DNA of 64,000 nucleotides from Zhengitettix transpicula. Its lineage: Eukaryota; Arthropoda; Insecta; Orthoptera; Tetrigidae. A model generated the notes under the pieces. It was not told the origin of the DNA. It saw nothing but the letters and a program-made list of their open reading frames with translations, and searched no databases. The DNA is taken from NCBI GenBank assembly GCA_037074705.1, contig CM073590.1:93178947-93242946 (forward strand). The letters run 5' to 3'. This document shows, in pieces, positions 1-12,059 of this stretch (position 1 is the first letter of the stretch; every line of letters begins with the position of its first letter). Made by a program: the position numbers and the translations under genes.

Positions 1-345
1 TGGGTCCACACACTCACTTCATATGCGCTTAAAAGTTCCCCATGCTGCACTCACACTGTGGACGGCGTCACCCTCACGACAAATTCGAACTCCTTTGATG
101 GCAGTCAAACCTCCACGATGAAAACTCCCATTTGTTTACGCCTGATGTTGGCATCCCTGTGTCCTCCTGCGGACGCGCACCAACGATCTGTCCCCAGCTG
201 ACACGTCCGTCACTGCGGACCCGCACCATCGCTCTCCCCAGCCGACCAACACTCACATGTCTTGAGGTCTCGAACGAACGAATATGTACTTGCTTCGGCA
301 GTACATAATTTCGACAACAACACCATATGTTACCGTCCATTTGCT
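1..345. other. Moderately GC-rich stretch, no recognised gene
   Basis: This stretch is richer in G+C and CpG than the AT-rich DNA that follows. An 88-codon open frame on the minus strand (74-340) has no motif I recognise and a composition dominated by Arg, Ser and Gly. The right edge resembles the ends of the TA-associated E elements described below (a GCCCCTAA string followed by AT-rich sequence). It could therefore be the worn tail of such an element that begins left of the window, but the likeness is weak. Confidence 0.2.
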
Positions 346-695
346 GTGCGAGCCCCTAACCAATTATATTAAACGTCTCCTTTTAATCTAATTGCGTCGG
401 CCATCTGTTACGATGTTTTTCTTAGGGTTCCGTCGGTCACACAATTATTTCTAAAATCTGCCAAAATTTCACTACTTATCTGTCCTTCCATCCGCTAACA
501 GGTCACTTACCCATAATTTTATCATTATCTTTAATGTACACACCACTCAAGCGTCCCTAGTTTCTCAGTTTGTCAACAAATCTGACAAACATTAAGGACA
601 GACTTCCTGTCCTTCTGAGCTGGTTATTACATTATGCCCCAAATTTAATTTGAAAAAAAAATTTTAAAAAAGATTTTGAGAAATTCAATTTTCTT

Positions 696-873
696 ATTAC
701 AAAATTATCCTATGTTGTCAGATTTCGTTAAGCAAACTTCAATCTTTTTTATTATTAATTAAAGGTTTACAAAATTTCCGTTGAATTACAAATTTATCCT
801 ATGTTGTCAGATTTCGTTAAGCAACTTAGATCTATTTATTGTTAATTAAAGGTTTACAAAATTTCCGTTGAAT
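696..873. repeat. 89-bp tandem duplication (two units)
   Basis: Two adjacent units, 696-784 and 785-873, share the blocks TATGTTGTCAGATTTCGTTA and TTAAAGGTTTACAAAATTTC at a spacing of 89 bp. They differ by a few substitutions and small indels. The units are AT-rich and have no coding capacity. This is a local duplication, not part of a longer array. Confidence 0.85.
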
Positions 874-2098
874 ATTGGTGCAATGTATTATTTTTCTCAT
901 TACATAATTGGTATTAAGATTTTAAATAAGTTTTACGATTTTAATTAAATGTGCATATTTGGTCTTAATTCTAATTTAAAAACATTTATATGCCCCATAT
1001 TACAAATTATTTCTATGTTTGTGGGTGCCACAAAAGCAAATAAAATCCCTTTAACTTAATAGCTACTACCCTTCATATCATTTTAAATTCTTAGATTTTA
1101 TCAAATTTATCTTATCTTTAATTGTATAATTAAATCTGTTTGTGGCGAAGTACGTTTTTTGCACATTGACTTTTTAAATTTGTCTACCCTACTCTGTTAT
1201 CCAGCACGAAGGGTGGAGTATCAGGGGGAAACGTATCTACAAGTTTCAACAAAGCGTTATCAACAAATATAAAACGCAAATCCGTTAAACTGCCAGTAAT
1301 TTTAATAATGAGCGTACGAAAAACATATTAAATAGTAAATATCGATTCAGATATTTTTTCTGTTTCAGCAGGAAATAGGATTCGTTAATAAGAAATAAAA
1401 CATGAAATATCATGGATAAAGATTAAATTAAAATTATAATATTTTGCTATATATCCTAATGAATTTATAGTACTAGCAACTATTTATAAAGTAACATGAT
1501 ACTAGTTATACATGGACTTTAACAAATATTACTACAATGAAAGATTAATAACTTAATATAATTTAAATGTAAATTAAGCTCTTAATATATCAAACTGATA
1601 AGTAACAGGACAATAATCTATTACTTGCGTCTTCCATTCACCGTTATCTTTAACAGAAAATATTGCGTCGATTCCCATCGTATAAGAAAAGAAGAAAACG
1701 GAACGGTTGTATGACCCAATTTAAGAGAGAAGTTTGTACACATTTACTCGATTTGTTACGGAATTCTGGAATGCGAGTAGTATAGTCAACTATTTACTCA
1801 GGACTTTCGAGAAACTCTATATAAAAGCTCCATTAATTAACAAATATTTACAATGCCTTGTGAATATATTTCTCCGTGTCTTTGTGCTTTTTATATCATT
1901 TGGGAGAGACAGTGCTCAATTTCGGACTCGGTTCGTAGTTGGGAACGAAGTCTCGTCGTGCAGACGTATATAAATTCTGGGAAAGGTGTAGAGCATATAG
2001 TGAGTGAGTAATAACTAGTTTCCGGAACAAAGGTTTACAAAATTCGTTGCAATCCAGAGGCGTCGTTATTCTTGCGGCTCACTCATGAATTTTGAATT
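874..2098. other. AT-rich non-coding DNA, nothing recognised
   Basis: The stretch is AT-rich with scattered stops in all frames. A 79-codon open frame at 1,734-1,973 lacks recognisable motifs and is probably chance. I see no RNA gene, repeat boundary or promoter that I can defend. Confidence 0.5.
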
Positions 2099-2420
2099 CA
2101 CAGATAGATTTTTATTAATGCCATTATTATGAAATATGTTATGTCATAAATGAAATTACAAATAGTAACCACAAATTATGGTATTCTAACCTAGGACACA
2201 AAATTCTCCTGTACAATTAACTAAGAATATAGTTTAATAATTACAAATTAATTAATAGCCTTAAATACAATTAAATAACAACTGAACGCAGGAAATCGGA
2301 CTCAACATTACGAAGTATACAGTTTATTTCTAAAGTATGCTTCGAATTAGTAATAACAAAAAATTATTATCAGGTAAATAAAACAATCACCGAATAAAAT
2401 ATACACAAAAATGTATGTAA
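2099..2420. repeat. Interspersed repeat family R1, copy a
   Basis: This copy aligns by eye with 60,755-61,090. They share ATAAATGAAATTA, then GGACACAAA-like and ACTAAGAAT blocks, ATAATTACAAATTAATTAA, and AATCACCGAA near the right edge, all in the same order and orientation. The left edge carries AGATAGATTTTTATTAATGCCATTA. In reverse this reads as AATAAATCT followed by a TATC-like tail, as in the 3' end of a LINE on the minus strand. No coding sequence remains. The class is an inference. Confidence 0.6.
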
Positions 2421-3009
2421 ACACATAATAAGGGTAGTTGCACAGGTTCCATCAAAATTGACAAGCGTGTTTGATCACAATTTTCGACAGGCATGCTTGT
2501 GCGTCTGTACGATAATTTAGCGCAACAATTTACCTTGTACAAGCTGTTTGATGCTGGATTGAATTTGAATCAGGCAAACTTGCTTTCGTAAGCAAAAGTG
2601 AACTTATATATGAATCAAGTGCCTTCTTGTACCAGCAAACGTAAAAGAAGGATCCTGCACACGAAACATATTATTAATTGGAATATATATTAATTAATAT
2701 CAATGCCGATAAGGATACAATTCAATTTCTACCTGAATTAATTACAGTTTCAATAATGTGGTCTACTATTGAGGCTAAAATTGAAATATTTATTTGATAA
2801 ATAATAATATTTGTATTTTTTTACATTGTGTTCCATTGTTTTTAAGTAATATGTGTGATGTAATGCTATATTGTTGTAGGGAGGAATTTAGAAAAGAAGG
2901 AGAATTTCCCACACTGCCGTGGCTGTATAAATAGAAAACATGTCGAGATCATTCCTCCAGCTGGAATTTTTTTCGTAAACATAGGCACAATATAGTGAGC
3001 GTTATTTGA
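2421..3009. other. AT-rich spacer, nothing recognised
   Basis: Unique-looking sequence between repeats R1 and R2. No open frame with a known motif and no RNA gene seen. Confidence 0.4.
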
Positions 3010-3392
3010 ACAAAGGTTCCCACAAGCCGAGGTACGTCGGCCTGTTTCTCATACATACTGTAAGACTTGTCCACTATTCCCATTGGAATAGTCGGCCAAC
3101 TGTCTTCTAAACTGGTCGAGGCACGAAGAAGTGAATGCTGCGACCCCATAGAAAACCCATCTCCCGCCATCGGAAGGGCGTGGGACAAAGTACCCAATGC
3201 CCTATCTGATGCAGGTTTTATAGGGTTTGTCCTGCATCACTTTTAGGCAAATGCCGGGAAGGATTCTTAAACTACAGCCCGGGGGCCCTAGTTAACCCTG
3301 GCTACCTTCCTCTACTCTTCCGTATCCTTTCACATCCATTCCTATGATATTAATGGGGAGTTGTCACCACGTGTATTATCTCATGTAGTCTG
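3010..3392 (+). repeat. Interspersed repeat family R2, copy 1
   Basis: This copy matches 32,587-33,010 along its length and the reverse complement of 38,642-38,955. A partial copy lies at 51,466-51,615. Shared blocks in order are AAAGGTTCCCA, GCCGAGG, TTGGAATAGTCG, GGTCGA, GGGCGTGGGAC, CTGCATCACTTTTAG, CCGGG..CCCTA, TTGGCTACCTTCCT and TCACCACGTG. It is clearly GC-richer than its surroundings. An 82-codon minus-strand frame across it is a composition effect. No terminal inverted repeat or tRNA head was found, so its class is unknown. Confidence 0.8.
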
Positions 3393-4010
3393 TTTCTTCA
3401 CTTTTATTTGTTTTAGATTTTTTAGATATGACTATAGGAAAATTTCCCCGTATGACAGAGTATTATAAATTTTTTAGTAATATTTTTCGATCTACCGTGT
3501 CGAAATATTTGCAACGCGTGACCCCCAGTTGGTGTATTCGCAAAAAGTTGGCGAATGAAAATAACCGTGTTAAATTATTTTAATGATATTAATGTTCTCT
3601 CCAGCACTAATACCCTTTACTTTCAGCGGATTCAACTGAGTTTCGCGGATTCCATTTTAATTTATGATGAAATCCAAACAAATAAATCGTTCGTGATTTA
3701 CCCAAAAAATTGACAGTATGAGTTGAATTTAGGGAAACAGTAAAAAGGTTAACAATATTATTTTTTGCCGGAATAAGACGAAGTATCTCGTCATATATGC
3801 CGAATAAAATTGAACTCTGTATGTAACTTCATTTTTCAGTTTAAATCCATTGATGAAAAAAATTATTTATTGTTTATTTATGAATCTCCAGATGAAAACT
3901 GAAATGAATAAGGCTTATTAACAAACAAAATTTCCATAGTAGTTTGTTAACAGGAATAGAATTAAATTTTACGTCTGATATGATCTCTCCATCAATTTAA
4001 ATACCTTAGA

Positions 4011-4011
<1 letters not shown>
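3393..4011. other. AT-rich spacer, nothing recognised
   Basis: No gene-like signal. The sequence leads into the TA tract at 4,012. Confidence 0.4.

Positions 4012-4050
<39 letters not shown>
4012..4050. repeat. (TA)n microsatellite bordering E1
   Basis: An uninterrupted TA run of about 39 bases ends exactly where E1 begins with TGTGGTAATC. Confidence 0.95.
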
Positions 4051-4053
<3 letters not shown>

Positions 4054-5135
4054 GGTAATCAATTTGAAGAAAACAAAGTCAGCACGATGCGGTCCAAATT
4101 AATCTGATAAATTATTTAAGCGAATCGAATTTATTTAACTATTTATGTTTGGTAAATGAAATAACTACTACAATTTATATTTAATTAGCTTTTATACACA
4201 ACCTTTTTTCATAAATGCCACGGCTTAATGTGATTCTTTAAATCTTCATATCCGCTTATCGGGCTTCTTTAACATTAATATTAACCCGCAATGATATAAC
4301 CAAATTTAGAAAACAAAATATTACAAAGTATTGAATTGAATTTACTTGTCTATTACTAACATAAGAAATCTGTAGAAATATGACAGCACGGAATATTCTA
4401 CCAGGTTTACAATAAAATTTTGTACATACCAGACATCGGAGCAGCTCGCATATCACACTAATTATTCACTTCACCAATTATTTAACTCACTTTAATCAAA
4501 GGGACCATAGTATCACACTTTCTACACAATCTAAATCAGAATATACGATTGAATGCCTAACACACCACAAAAAACCTCTGGTGATCTCCAAATATTTTGG
4601 AAAACAGTAAAAATGAACGACGGCAAGGAGATTGAAAATACACTTTCCTAATAACAATTTGATTCAACTCACTATGAATTCTTCCAATGATATCAGTTCA
4701 ATAACAGCCAGTACAACTCTCCCTACAATTTACACGTGTCTCCTTCAACTTATAATGACAATAATGTTAACAACGGTATTTGCATTCGTCGACTCTTACT
4801 TGCAGATTCATTAACTTGGTTTTTAATCAATCCTAACAATAGTCCTCAATGTCTGACCTCCAAATACAATAACTTTTTCCGATTACCCTGCATTAGAGAA
4901 TCAGACCTACCTTCACCATTTAATCTCGTATCGCAGACTTTAGCTACCGGTCGGCTTCTATACGCAGACTGACTGTTCTTTTCTTCTCTGCTTTCAACAT
5001 TACACATTGAAAACAATTATTATGTCTGAAAAATCCACATTTACGCAATACCTGGGCCACAATATTACGCTTACAATACAAAAAAATTAAATAATCTATA
5101 AAATCCTTTCATTACATATATTAGTGGTCACTACA
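4051..5135 (-). mobile_element. TA-flanked LTR-like element E1
   Basis: The element begins TGTGGTAATC at the edge of the TA tract and ends CACTACA at 5,135, followed by ATATACATAC. The inverted ends (TGTRGT.../...ACTACA) and the length of about 1.1 kb match the other E elements. Near the right end, CGCAGACTGACT resembles the equivalent region of E7. I could not find the CAGGGT...GGG box here, so E1 is the most diverged member or belongs to a sister family. The overlapping 60- and 78-codon open frames at 4,632-4,972 are not recognised. The strand given is the presumed retroelement sense, inferred from E2, E7 and E8. Confidence 0.5.
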
Positions 5136-5165
5136 ATATACATACATACAAAAATATATATATAT

Positions 5166-6317
5166 TGTGTTAATCACTAATTATGCTCAGGTAAGCTCCA
5201 ATTTGAAGCGTCAATTTTTAGTAAACACAAATTATTTAAATATTAAAATGATAGGATGTTTTAGTAAGAACTCACGAATTTAAAATAGACAAACAACTCA
5301 TTTTATTAAGACACAATTTACACAAGTAATCAAATGAAGTTTTACAACAGTTAGTAATTAATGTTTTACAATGAAATTTAATCTTTCTTAGGGTCGTTTA
5401 CTGGGTCTTTACTAAAACAGATACTTTTTAACTAACTTTTACAATGCAATAAAGAAAACACATACAATAACCAAATTCGACTTTTGAAATCTCGTGATTA
5501 TACCTTTACTTACAAGTTTACCACTACGAATACTGTGAAAAATTAACTTACAATCTTTGGTAATCCATGAAATTTGGCTCATTCGCTTACGAACACTCAC
5601 TCACTTTATACAGGCCGTAAAGAGCACCAAGTTGTGCACACACTTTACACTGAACACTTTCGTTAGTACAACTACGCAGATTGTTTACGTACCAGCAGAC
5701 TATTACTACCTGACATCAACCTTCTGACGATGACTTCTGGACGACGACATAGATTTATCTCGGCCACCTAACTTGGCCCAATATTCACTGACGAACTCTT
5801 ATGACAGACTGACTTTCACTTCGAACTCCTACTGACGATCGCTGCTAATAGACTGTCTCGTTCCACGACGAAACTCCTATTTATTTCGGCAACCTAACTT
5901 GGCCCATTCCAGCCCCGACGACCATCATCAAAGATCTCTCCTAACAGACTGCCTTTCACGACTTATTTATCTTTCTTCTGCACACTTCACCACGAAGCCG
6001 TGAGCAATTCTCCCCACACCCTCGACTAATTTGCTATCTGCCGCTGATAATAGGACTCAGGACGGCCTTTTGCACACCGCACCACAGGGTTCGGATGAGC
6101 TCGGAGAGAGTTCGGGTGCACTGGGATTTCGTTTGCAAATCTGCATACCGCACCACAGAGCCGGGCGTACACACACTAACTCACCCTCTTTTAATTTGCC
6201 ATCTGTCGCTCAATTATATCATAATTATATCATTGGGTACAACCTGAGTGCCTTCTGCCGTTGACCACGCGAGTCCAAATATTTGTTAATTAATTAATGA
6301 TTTTTTTAATTACCACA
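5166..6317 (-). mobile_element. TA-flanked LTR-like element E2
   Basis: E2 starts TGTGTTAATC directly after a short TA tract and ends AATTACCACA followed by ATATATATAA, giving TGT...ACA ends. Read on the minus strand it has three landmarks of the family. A splice-donor-like GTAAGT lies at 5,508-5,513. The CAGGGT-type box (here TAGGGTCGTTTACTGGGT) lies near 5,390. At 5,193-5,214 a motif reads on the minus strand ATTGACGC..CAAATTGGAGC, close to a tRNA primer-binding site of the TGGCGCC type. The GC-rich half (5,600-6,280) corresponds to the upstream end in the sense orientation. Its 77-codon frame is not recognised. E1 and E2 lie head to tail, separated by a 30-bp AT spacer. Confidence 0.65.
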
Positions 6318-6843
6318 ATATATATAAATATATATGCATGTCTTGTAGAATTTGCTTTGGTCAGCTTTCCTTTTTTTTGTATCGCCGCGCCAACATTTTT
6401 GGGTTGCGTCTCGATTTTAGAAGATTTAGTCTCCATGGCGAGCTCAAAGTCAGCGGAGTTAAGACTGGAACTCCAAGAGAAAGGAACAATTACAGTTTTT
6501 TAATTCAAGCCAAGTGAGATCGTCGAAAAAAACTACGCCCTGAATATATATGTATCATGTCAAAGAATAAAGTTGTTAGAGAAATATTAAGTTTTGATAA
6601 TTTGTTCATCAAATAATTATCTAGCGCCTTAATCATAGTTGAAATTCGAGAGGAATGGTAATATATACCAACAATAATGCTTAATTTTGTGCTATATACA
6701 CACACAGGTGTGTTTATAATGCATACATGCTTGTCTTAGGAAATATCGCATATTGGAATATTTGGAGTCAAATTTTTCGTAAATGTCATATATTTTGGAT
6801 TTCAACCTGAAGGTTCAATTATCCCTTGCGTACGAACAAACGA

Positions 6844-6879
<36 letters not shown>

Positions 6880-8339
6880 TTTTGTTTTGTATATAGCTCA
6901 AAATTAAGCATTATTGTTGTTATAATTTATAAATATTTAATTTAATTTCTCTCGTTTGATGTTTCTGATACATAAGGGAAACATCTCAAATTAAAAATTC
7001 GAATGTTAAGTTTAAATTAGTCGAAATATATTTGCTTTCTAAACATATTCTGGAATGGGCTGCAGCGTCTATTATTAACATTCTCCTACCAGTTGATTAG
7101 ACAAACGTCAATAGCGTCAATTTGCACTGCCAGTTAATTATTTGTGGCTTACGTGTAAAGTTCAGTTCAGTACTGTAAACTAGTGCACGCCTGTGTAATG
7201 TTCTTTGAAGTGCAATGTTTGTAATCTCTGTGGGTATTGGAAGTAGCAGACCTCTGCAAATGGATTAAGTCTCAAACTATTATCTCCCTTAAGCTGAGCA
7301 ACTTGGTTTCAATTTACACAATATGAGGAATAGCTGCAATTTGATGAAGACGCATTAGTAGCTTCCAGAAGCCATTAACATGCGAACAAATGTAAACTTT
7401 CTAATCCACGTTAAAGAATTAATATTGATTCTGCAAGGAAAACTACAAAAACTGGATTAGGTAAATGCAAATTAACCACCCGTGTCGCGATTTCTAATTA
7501 CAATAATTTAATAAAGAGCTAGAAAAAGCAGAATACCCACATATATGTTTATTTTCCGAACTTAAATTAAATTGATAAAATGACACATATTGATTTGAAT
7601 GAGGAGAAATATTTACATGGATATATACAAATAATTTGGACTCTGCTAGCCGGAGGAACGTAAGCTCAAGGTTTAATTATGAACGTCGATACCCCCTTAC
7701 ACACACCTAGTATTGACAAAACCTGGCAGTTACCTTTCGTAAATTTGTCTCATCGCTGCATCCGTAGACCAGCATTCCTTGCCGTCGTGTCTGCTGGAGG
7801 AGAATCGTCTGTATTTGACGACGACACGTTGAAGAATCTTGATCTTCGCAGCACCTTGGCTGTGCGCAAAGTTTTCGAAGTGCATTGGCCCAGGCAATCA
7901 AGTGACCTATAATTTTTTTCATTTCACGAGGACGTCCCGTATCTTATTACTACGTACTCATATGCTAACTCCAGGTATTACCTCCTGGACAACCTAGCGC
8001 CATGGCCGAGGGAGTTAAAACTGGTCAAGTTCTCAACCCTTGCATATCTCTAACAAAATTAAATGGAATAAAATAAATCAATCAAAACTATCGCGTTACG
8101 AACTATCCGAACTACACATATGTTCTATCGTTTATCTTAGATTTTCATGGATTAAAAAAAAATATATTTCTCCAGGTTGTAAATAATTTTATCGTGTGAT
8201 AAAAGTGTAATTGGAAACATTAACCTAAACATTTACCTTAATCTATTCATGTTTTTAATGATTGAAAAAATATTCTCATTTGATGAGATTAAGCTTTGTG
8301 GTTGTGTAATCTCTATAAATTTGAAAATTCATATTTAAT
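6318..8339. other. AT-rich DNA with a TA microsatellite; no gene recognised
   Basis: This stretch contains a TA tract at 6,845-6,877 with no E-type element attached. A GC-balanced stretch at 7,640-8,040 carries overlapping 77- and 71-codon frames on opposite strands (7,679-7,922). Neither shows a domain I know. The rest is AT-rich and non-coding. Confidence 0.4.
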
Positions 8340-9135
8340 CTTAAATGCGTAGACCATTTTTTACCAAACTTTATATACGTGCAACTTATGATCCAGGAAC
8401 AGACACTAATGGGTTAAGTCACTAGGGGTGGAGTTAGGGGGGTTTATTTTAAAAACATTCGAAAATTGCCATTATTAGCGTCAAATAAAACGTTTTCAGA
8501 GGCGCTAATTTAATAGTGTTATTATAGAATGTTTGAGTGTCAAATTTTAACTCCAAAAGGGAAGGGAGACAAGCACCCTTACCGTACGAGTGGTAGTGGA
8601 AGGGGTTTCATGAAAAGTAATGCAAAAAAACGAGATTGGTGACGATTCCGGGATTATAGGAGTCGTTGAGTTTAATTCTTGCATTAACCATGGTGACTAG
8701 ACAAATTCCTCTTCGTCGAAGTGACGTGGTTGACATACGATTACCCGGAGTAGTTTTGACCCTCGTAAGTTACCGAGTATTTTTTTTATTTTCTTCAGGT
8801 ACCAGCTATATTTAGGTCTCTGTTTCGTTAAATTCTGTATTTATTAACCCGTGCGTAGTTTTAGACTTTATCAAGTTAGTGAGTATATTTTCCTTTTTTA
8901 ATTCGTTGGTATTTTATACAATTTTATTTTATGTAGTAGGAGAATTCTCGAAGACCGTCAGTCATCATTCTGGTTTATTTGAAGTTAGATGTCAAAGGGT
9001 TAGGTCGGGGAGGGGAACGTAAATGGGAAAATTTTCCAAACTGGCTATATTGACGCTGGTTGAATGAAAGTTTTACCAAGAGGTTAGTGTCGAATCAATT
9101 CCATCCTGGATAATTTAAATAAATACCTGAGCTTG
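8340..9135 (-). repeat. Interspersed repeat family R4, copy 1 (inverted, partial)
   Basis: The reverse complement aligns with 45,885-46,630. Shared blocks include GATCCAGGAACA, TTAGCGTC.AATAAAACGTT, TTTAACTCCAAAAGG, CACCCTTACCGTACG, GTCGTTGAGTTTAATT and AAGAGGTTAGTGTCGAATCAAT. The copy lacks the region corresponding to 46,640-47,220, including the GGACGGACAGACACAC end. The family opens with ACTAGCTG (seen in the other copy) and ends in a GACAGACA-type string, a combination I associate with widespread arthropod repeats of uncertain class. Confidence 0.7.
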
Positions 9136-12059
9136 TTTATATATAAATTTATCGCGCTGTTGGATATTAATACCTTCTGGAAATGAGTAATTAATATTGT
9201 TTCCAGAAAATGTAGTAAAAATATTTCAGTTTCCAACCCGTAATTTATTTAATGAAAATTCAAGCAATTGTGAGTGAATGAAAGTTGTTATTATTAATCG
9301 TTTATAAAACCCTTTTCTATATCATCACAGGCGTTACTGAGCTCCTGGAAACAAAATAAAATACTACTGCAAAAATTATCTTCGAATTAGGTAAAATATT
9401 TTGCTGTTACTTTAAAATTAAAATTTAATAAATTCAGAAAATAATATTATTTGTGAGTTAGAACTATATTAAAAGATGTGCGTCAAGAAATCTACAATTA
9501 AAGAAAATATTTCTTACATTAAATAGTTGTAAAGAAGTGGAATCCTATCAGGATAATAACTTGGTTTAAGTAAATTTAAAATAGCCTTGAAATCTTTTGT
9601 CAAATACAATAAAAAAATTGAAAATTGAACCATGACTTTATATATGGGAAATTATAGAAATTAATGAAACAGTTAAATTATAAAAGAGAGCTGTTACAGG
9701 CTAATTTAGAAAATTACTACACATGCATAAGAGTAAAACATGGTTTGGTAAACATGAGTTTATCAGGAAACGTAAGACAAGAAAAGTCAATCCAGTTGTC
9801 GCGACGAAGATGTGAGTGACATCACATTTTGAAAATGCTGACTTCAACGTTTATATGTACCAAATTTTTCTAGTTGTATCGTCATCTTGTTCACGAGAAA
9901 GTGCTGGAAGAATTTAATCAGAGTAAAAGTTTGCAGTAATAGTCTGCCACATAACTTTATATTTAGTTTGTAACCCGTGACCAAACTGAAAATTTTACGC
10001 CTAATAAGTGTGATGATAGCAAGAGCGGACACTGCAAAGCATTGGGGGTTGAACCGTGGTGTATTAACCTTAATTGCAGGCCGTTAGGTCACATGCGTTA
10101 CAGCTAAAGTGCATCAAGCCACAGGTCAATGGACGGGAAGAATTAGGACTCTGTGTACTTCCATGAAAATAATACTAGCGCTACTGCACTCATAACAACA
10201 GCATCTCTGACACTGTGTGCGGAAATATTAATATTTTCCTTGTTTAAATTCCAGAAATTTTGAAGTACAGACTTTGGGTAAAAAATTACTAATTTATACT
10301 TATATATTTATATACCACTGTAAGAAGCAATTACTCAAATGAAGTTTTATTTACACGACTATTTTACATTTTTCGTGAAAAAAAAATTCTTGCTGTAACG
10401 GCACACAGAGAGCTCCAATTAATAGCGGAATATAGGTAACAAGCTGTTTCTAACGTATAAATAATCTATAATTTTAGTTTTGTTTAATATCTGTAAGAGT
10501 AATTTACAGGACCAAAAATAACAGCTTTTTGGATTTGAAATATTTTGAACTGGTGGATTTAATAATTTGTTAGTTGGCTGTTCCATTGTTTGGTCTTAAC
10601 AAAATATTAGAAGCAAATTTGAGTGAATGAGGAATATGGTTTTACAGAGAGAGTAATCAAAGAAACAGTGTTTCGAACACTAAAAAACTCTGTCCCTCTG
10701 CCGGAATAATCAGTTTCAAGTGTCCAATTGAAAAATTCCTTTTAATAATGAATAATTTGGGGTCACATTCCCATCAACATTCCAGTGTAACATTTCCCGG
10801 CGTTAGTGTGCCTTCAGGAAAATAGTCTGCGGCATCCTCTCCGATCTTCCAGTCCGGAATCCAGTTTTTTAATTGTTTCTGACACTTTCTCCGAAAGAGC
10901 TACGACTCGTAAACTTTGGCCCCTGTTTCTCTCGCTTTGAGAACGTGTTTTTATACGTGAAAAAAAATGCTCACATCTCAATATGAAGGTAAAGAAAAAG
11001 TCTCGCGAACATTTTTTTCTTCGCTTTATATGCCTTGTTACCCCACCTCGGAAACATCATCCCCTTTACGAAATGTGGTCTAAACAATAAAGTTTTTTTT
11101 TACCAAGTGCGGGTTTCCCACCGTCGGCCCAGCTTGTTATTAAAGGGAACCATTGTTTTGAAATTTCTTTAGGATTTGCAAAAATTGGCAATTTGCAGCT
11201 CTTTTTAGTGCAAAATTGGAATGCTTATCTGCAATATTAAAAATGACGTATTCAATCAAACCGAAATAGGCACGTGAGTCCTTACCCCAATAATACATTG
11301 AAGTACTTAGTTCAGACCAGTCCTGTTGTTGACGGTTTTCTGCATCTATCTTCCTTCTCGCGTTGTTTTCCTTCTTTGATTCCTGTATTTTCTTAAAACC
11401 CTTTACGAAACACCAGTCAAGCAATACCGAAATGTTAAAAAAACAGTTATTTCAATCTACGACTTCCCTTTGCGTCTCTTTTTTGAATACATTTCGTAAC
11501 TTTCTTATATTTGAACAGTATTCTATTTATATTTCCAGGTCTTTCATAGATATTCTTCTTTTCATAAGTTTTTATGTGAGGTAATTTCAAACGAGCGCTT
11601 ACTCTTGCCTTCAACCGACCGTATTTAAATTCTTTAGCGATTTGATTAATTTTGACAAGGAATATTAAAATTACTAATTATTGGATAATATTTTTCCTAA
11701 ATTAGTCATTTAGTTCATAGATTTAACAAATTTAAGCATGTTTAGTTATTCGAGACTTTCTATATCATTTAATTTCTTTTATTCTGTTGGCTATGTATTA
11801 AAACATATTTATTAATAATATGCTAATGTACACAACTGTAACAAACAATGCCTTTCTATGTGAATTCATATAGTATAATATCTCTACCTTATTTGATATA
11901 TATATATATATGCTTCTATTTTACTTTATACTGACATACACCGTGTAAGTATAAGAATATCCCAAAGTCTGTATGGCTATGTTCCTAAGTGAAATTGTTT
12001 ACTCCATAATGATTTAACTATAGAATGAGTTTTTATAATAAATTTTTATTTTATAATGT
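9136..12059. other. AT-rich DNA, no gene recognised
   Basis: Short frames at 9,844-10,032 (minus), 11,140-11,424 (minus, 94 codons) and 11,363-11,584 (plus) show no domain signature. A stretch near 10,780-11,100 is less AT-rich but closed in most frames. A short TA run lies at 11,896-11,911. Confidence 0.4.

Noticed and set aside
4934..4972. YAD string at the end of a frame, as in reverse-transcriptase YADD
   Set aside because: It ends in a stop right after YAD, has no other polymerase motif, and lies in the non-coding right part of E1.
6845..6877. TA tract as another E-element border
   Set aside because: Neither side continues with a TGT or ACA end; the flanks resemble unique AT-rich DNA. 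The same holds for 61,753, 62,694 and 63,478.
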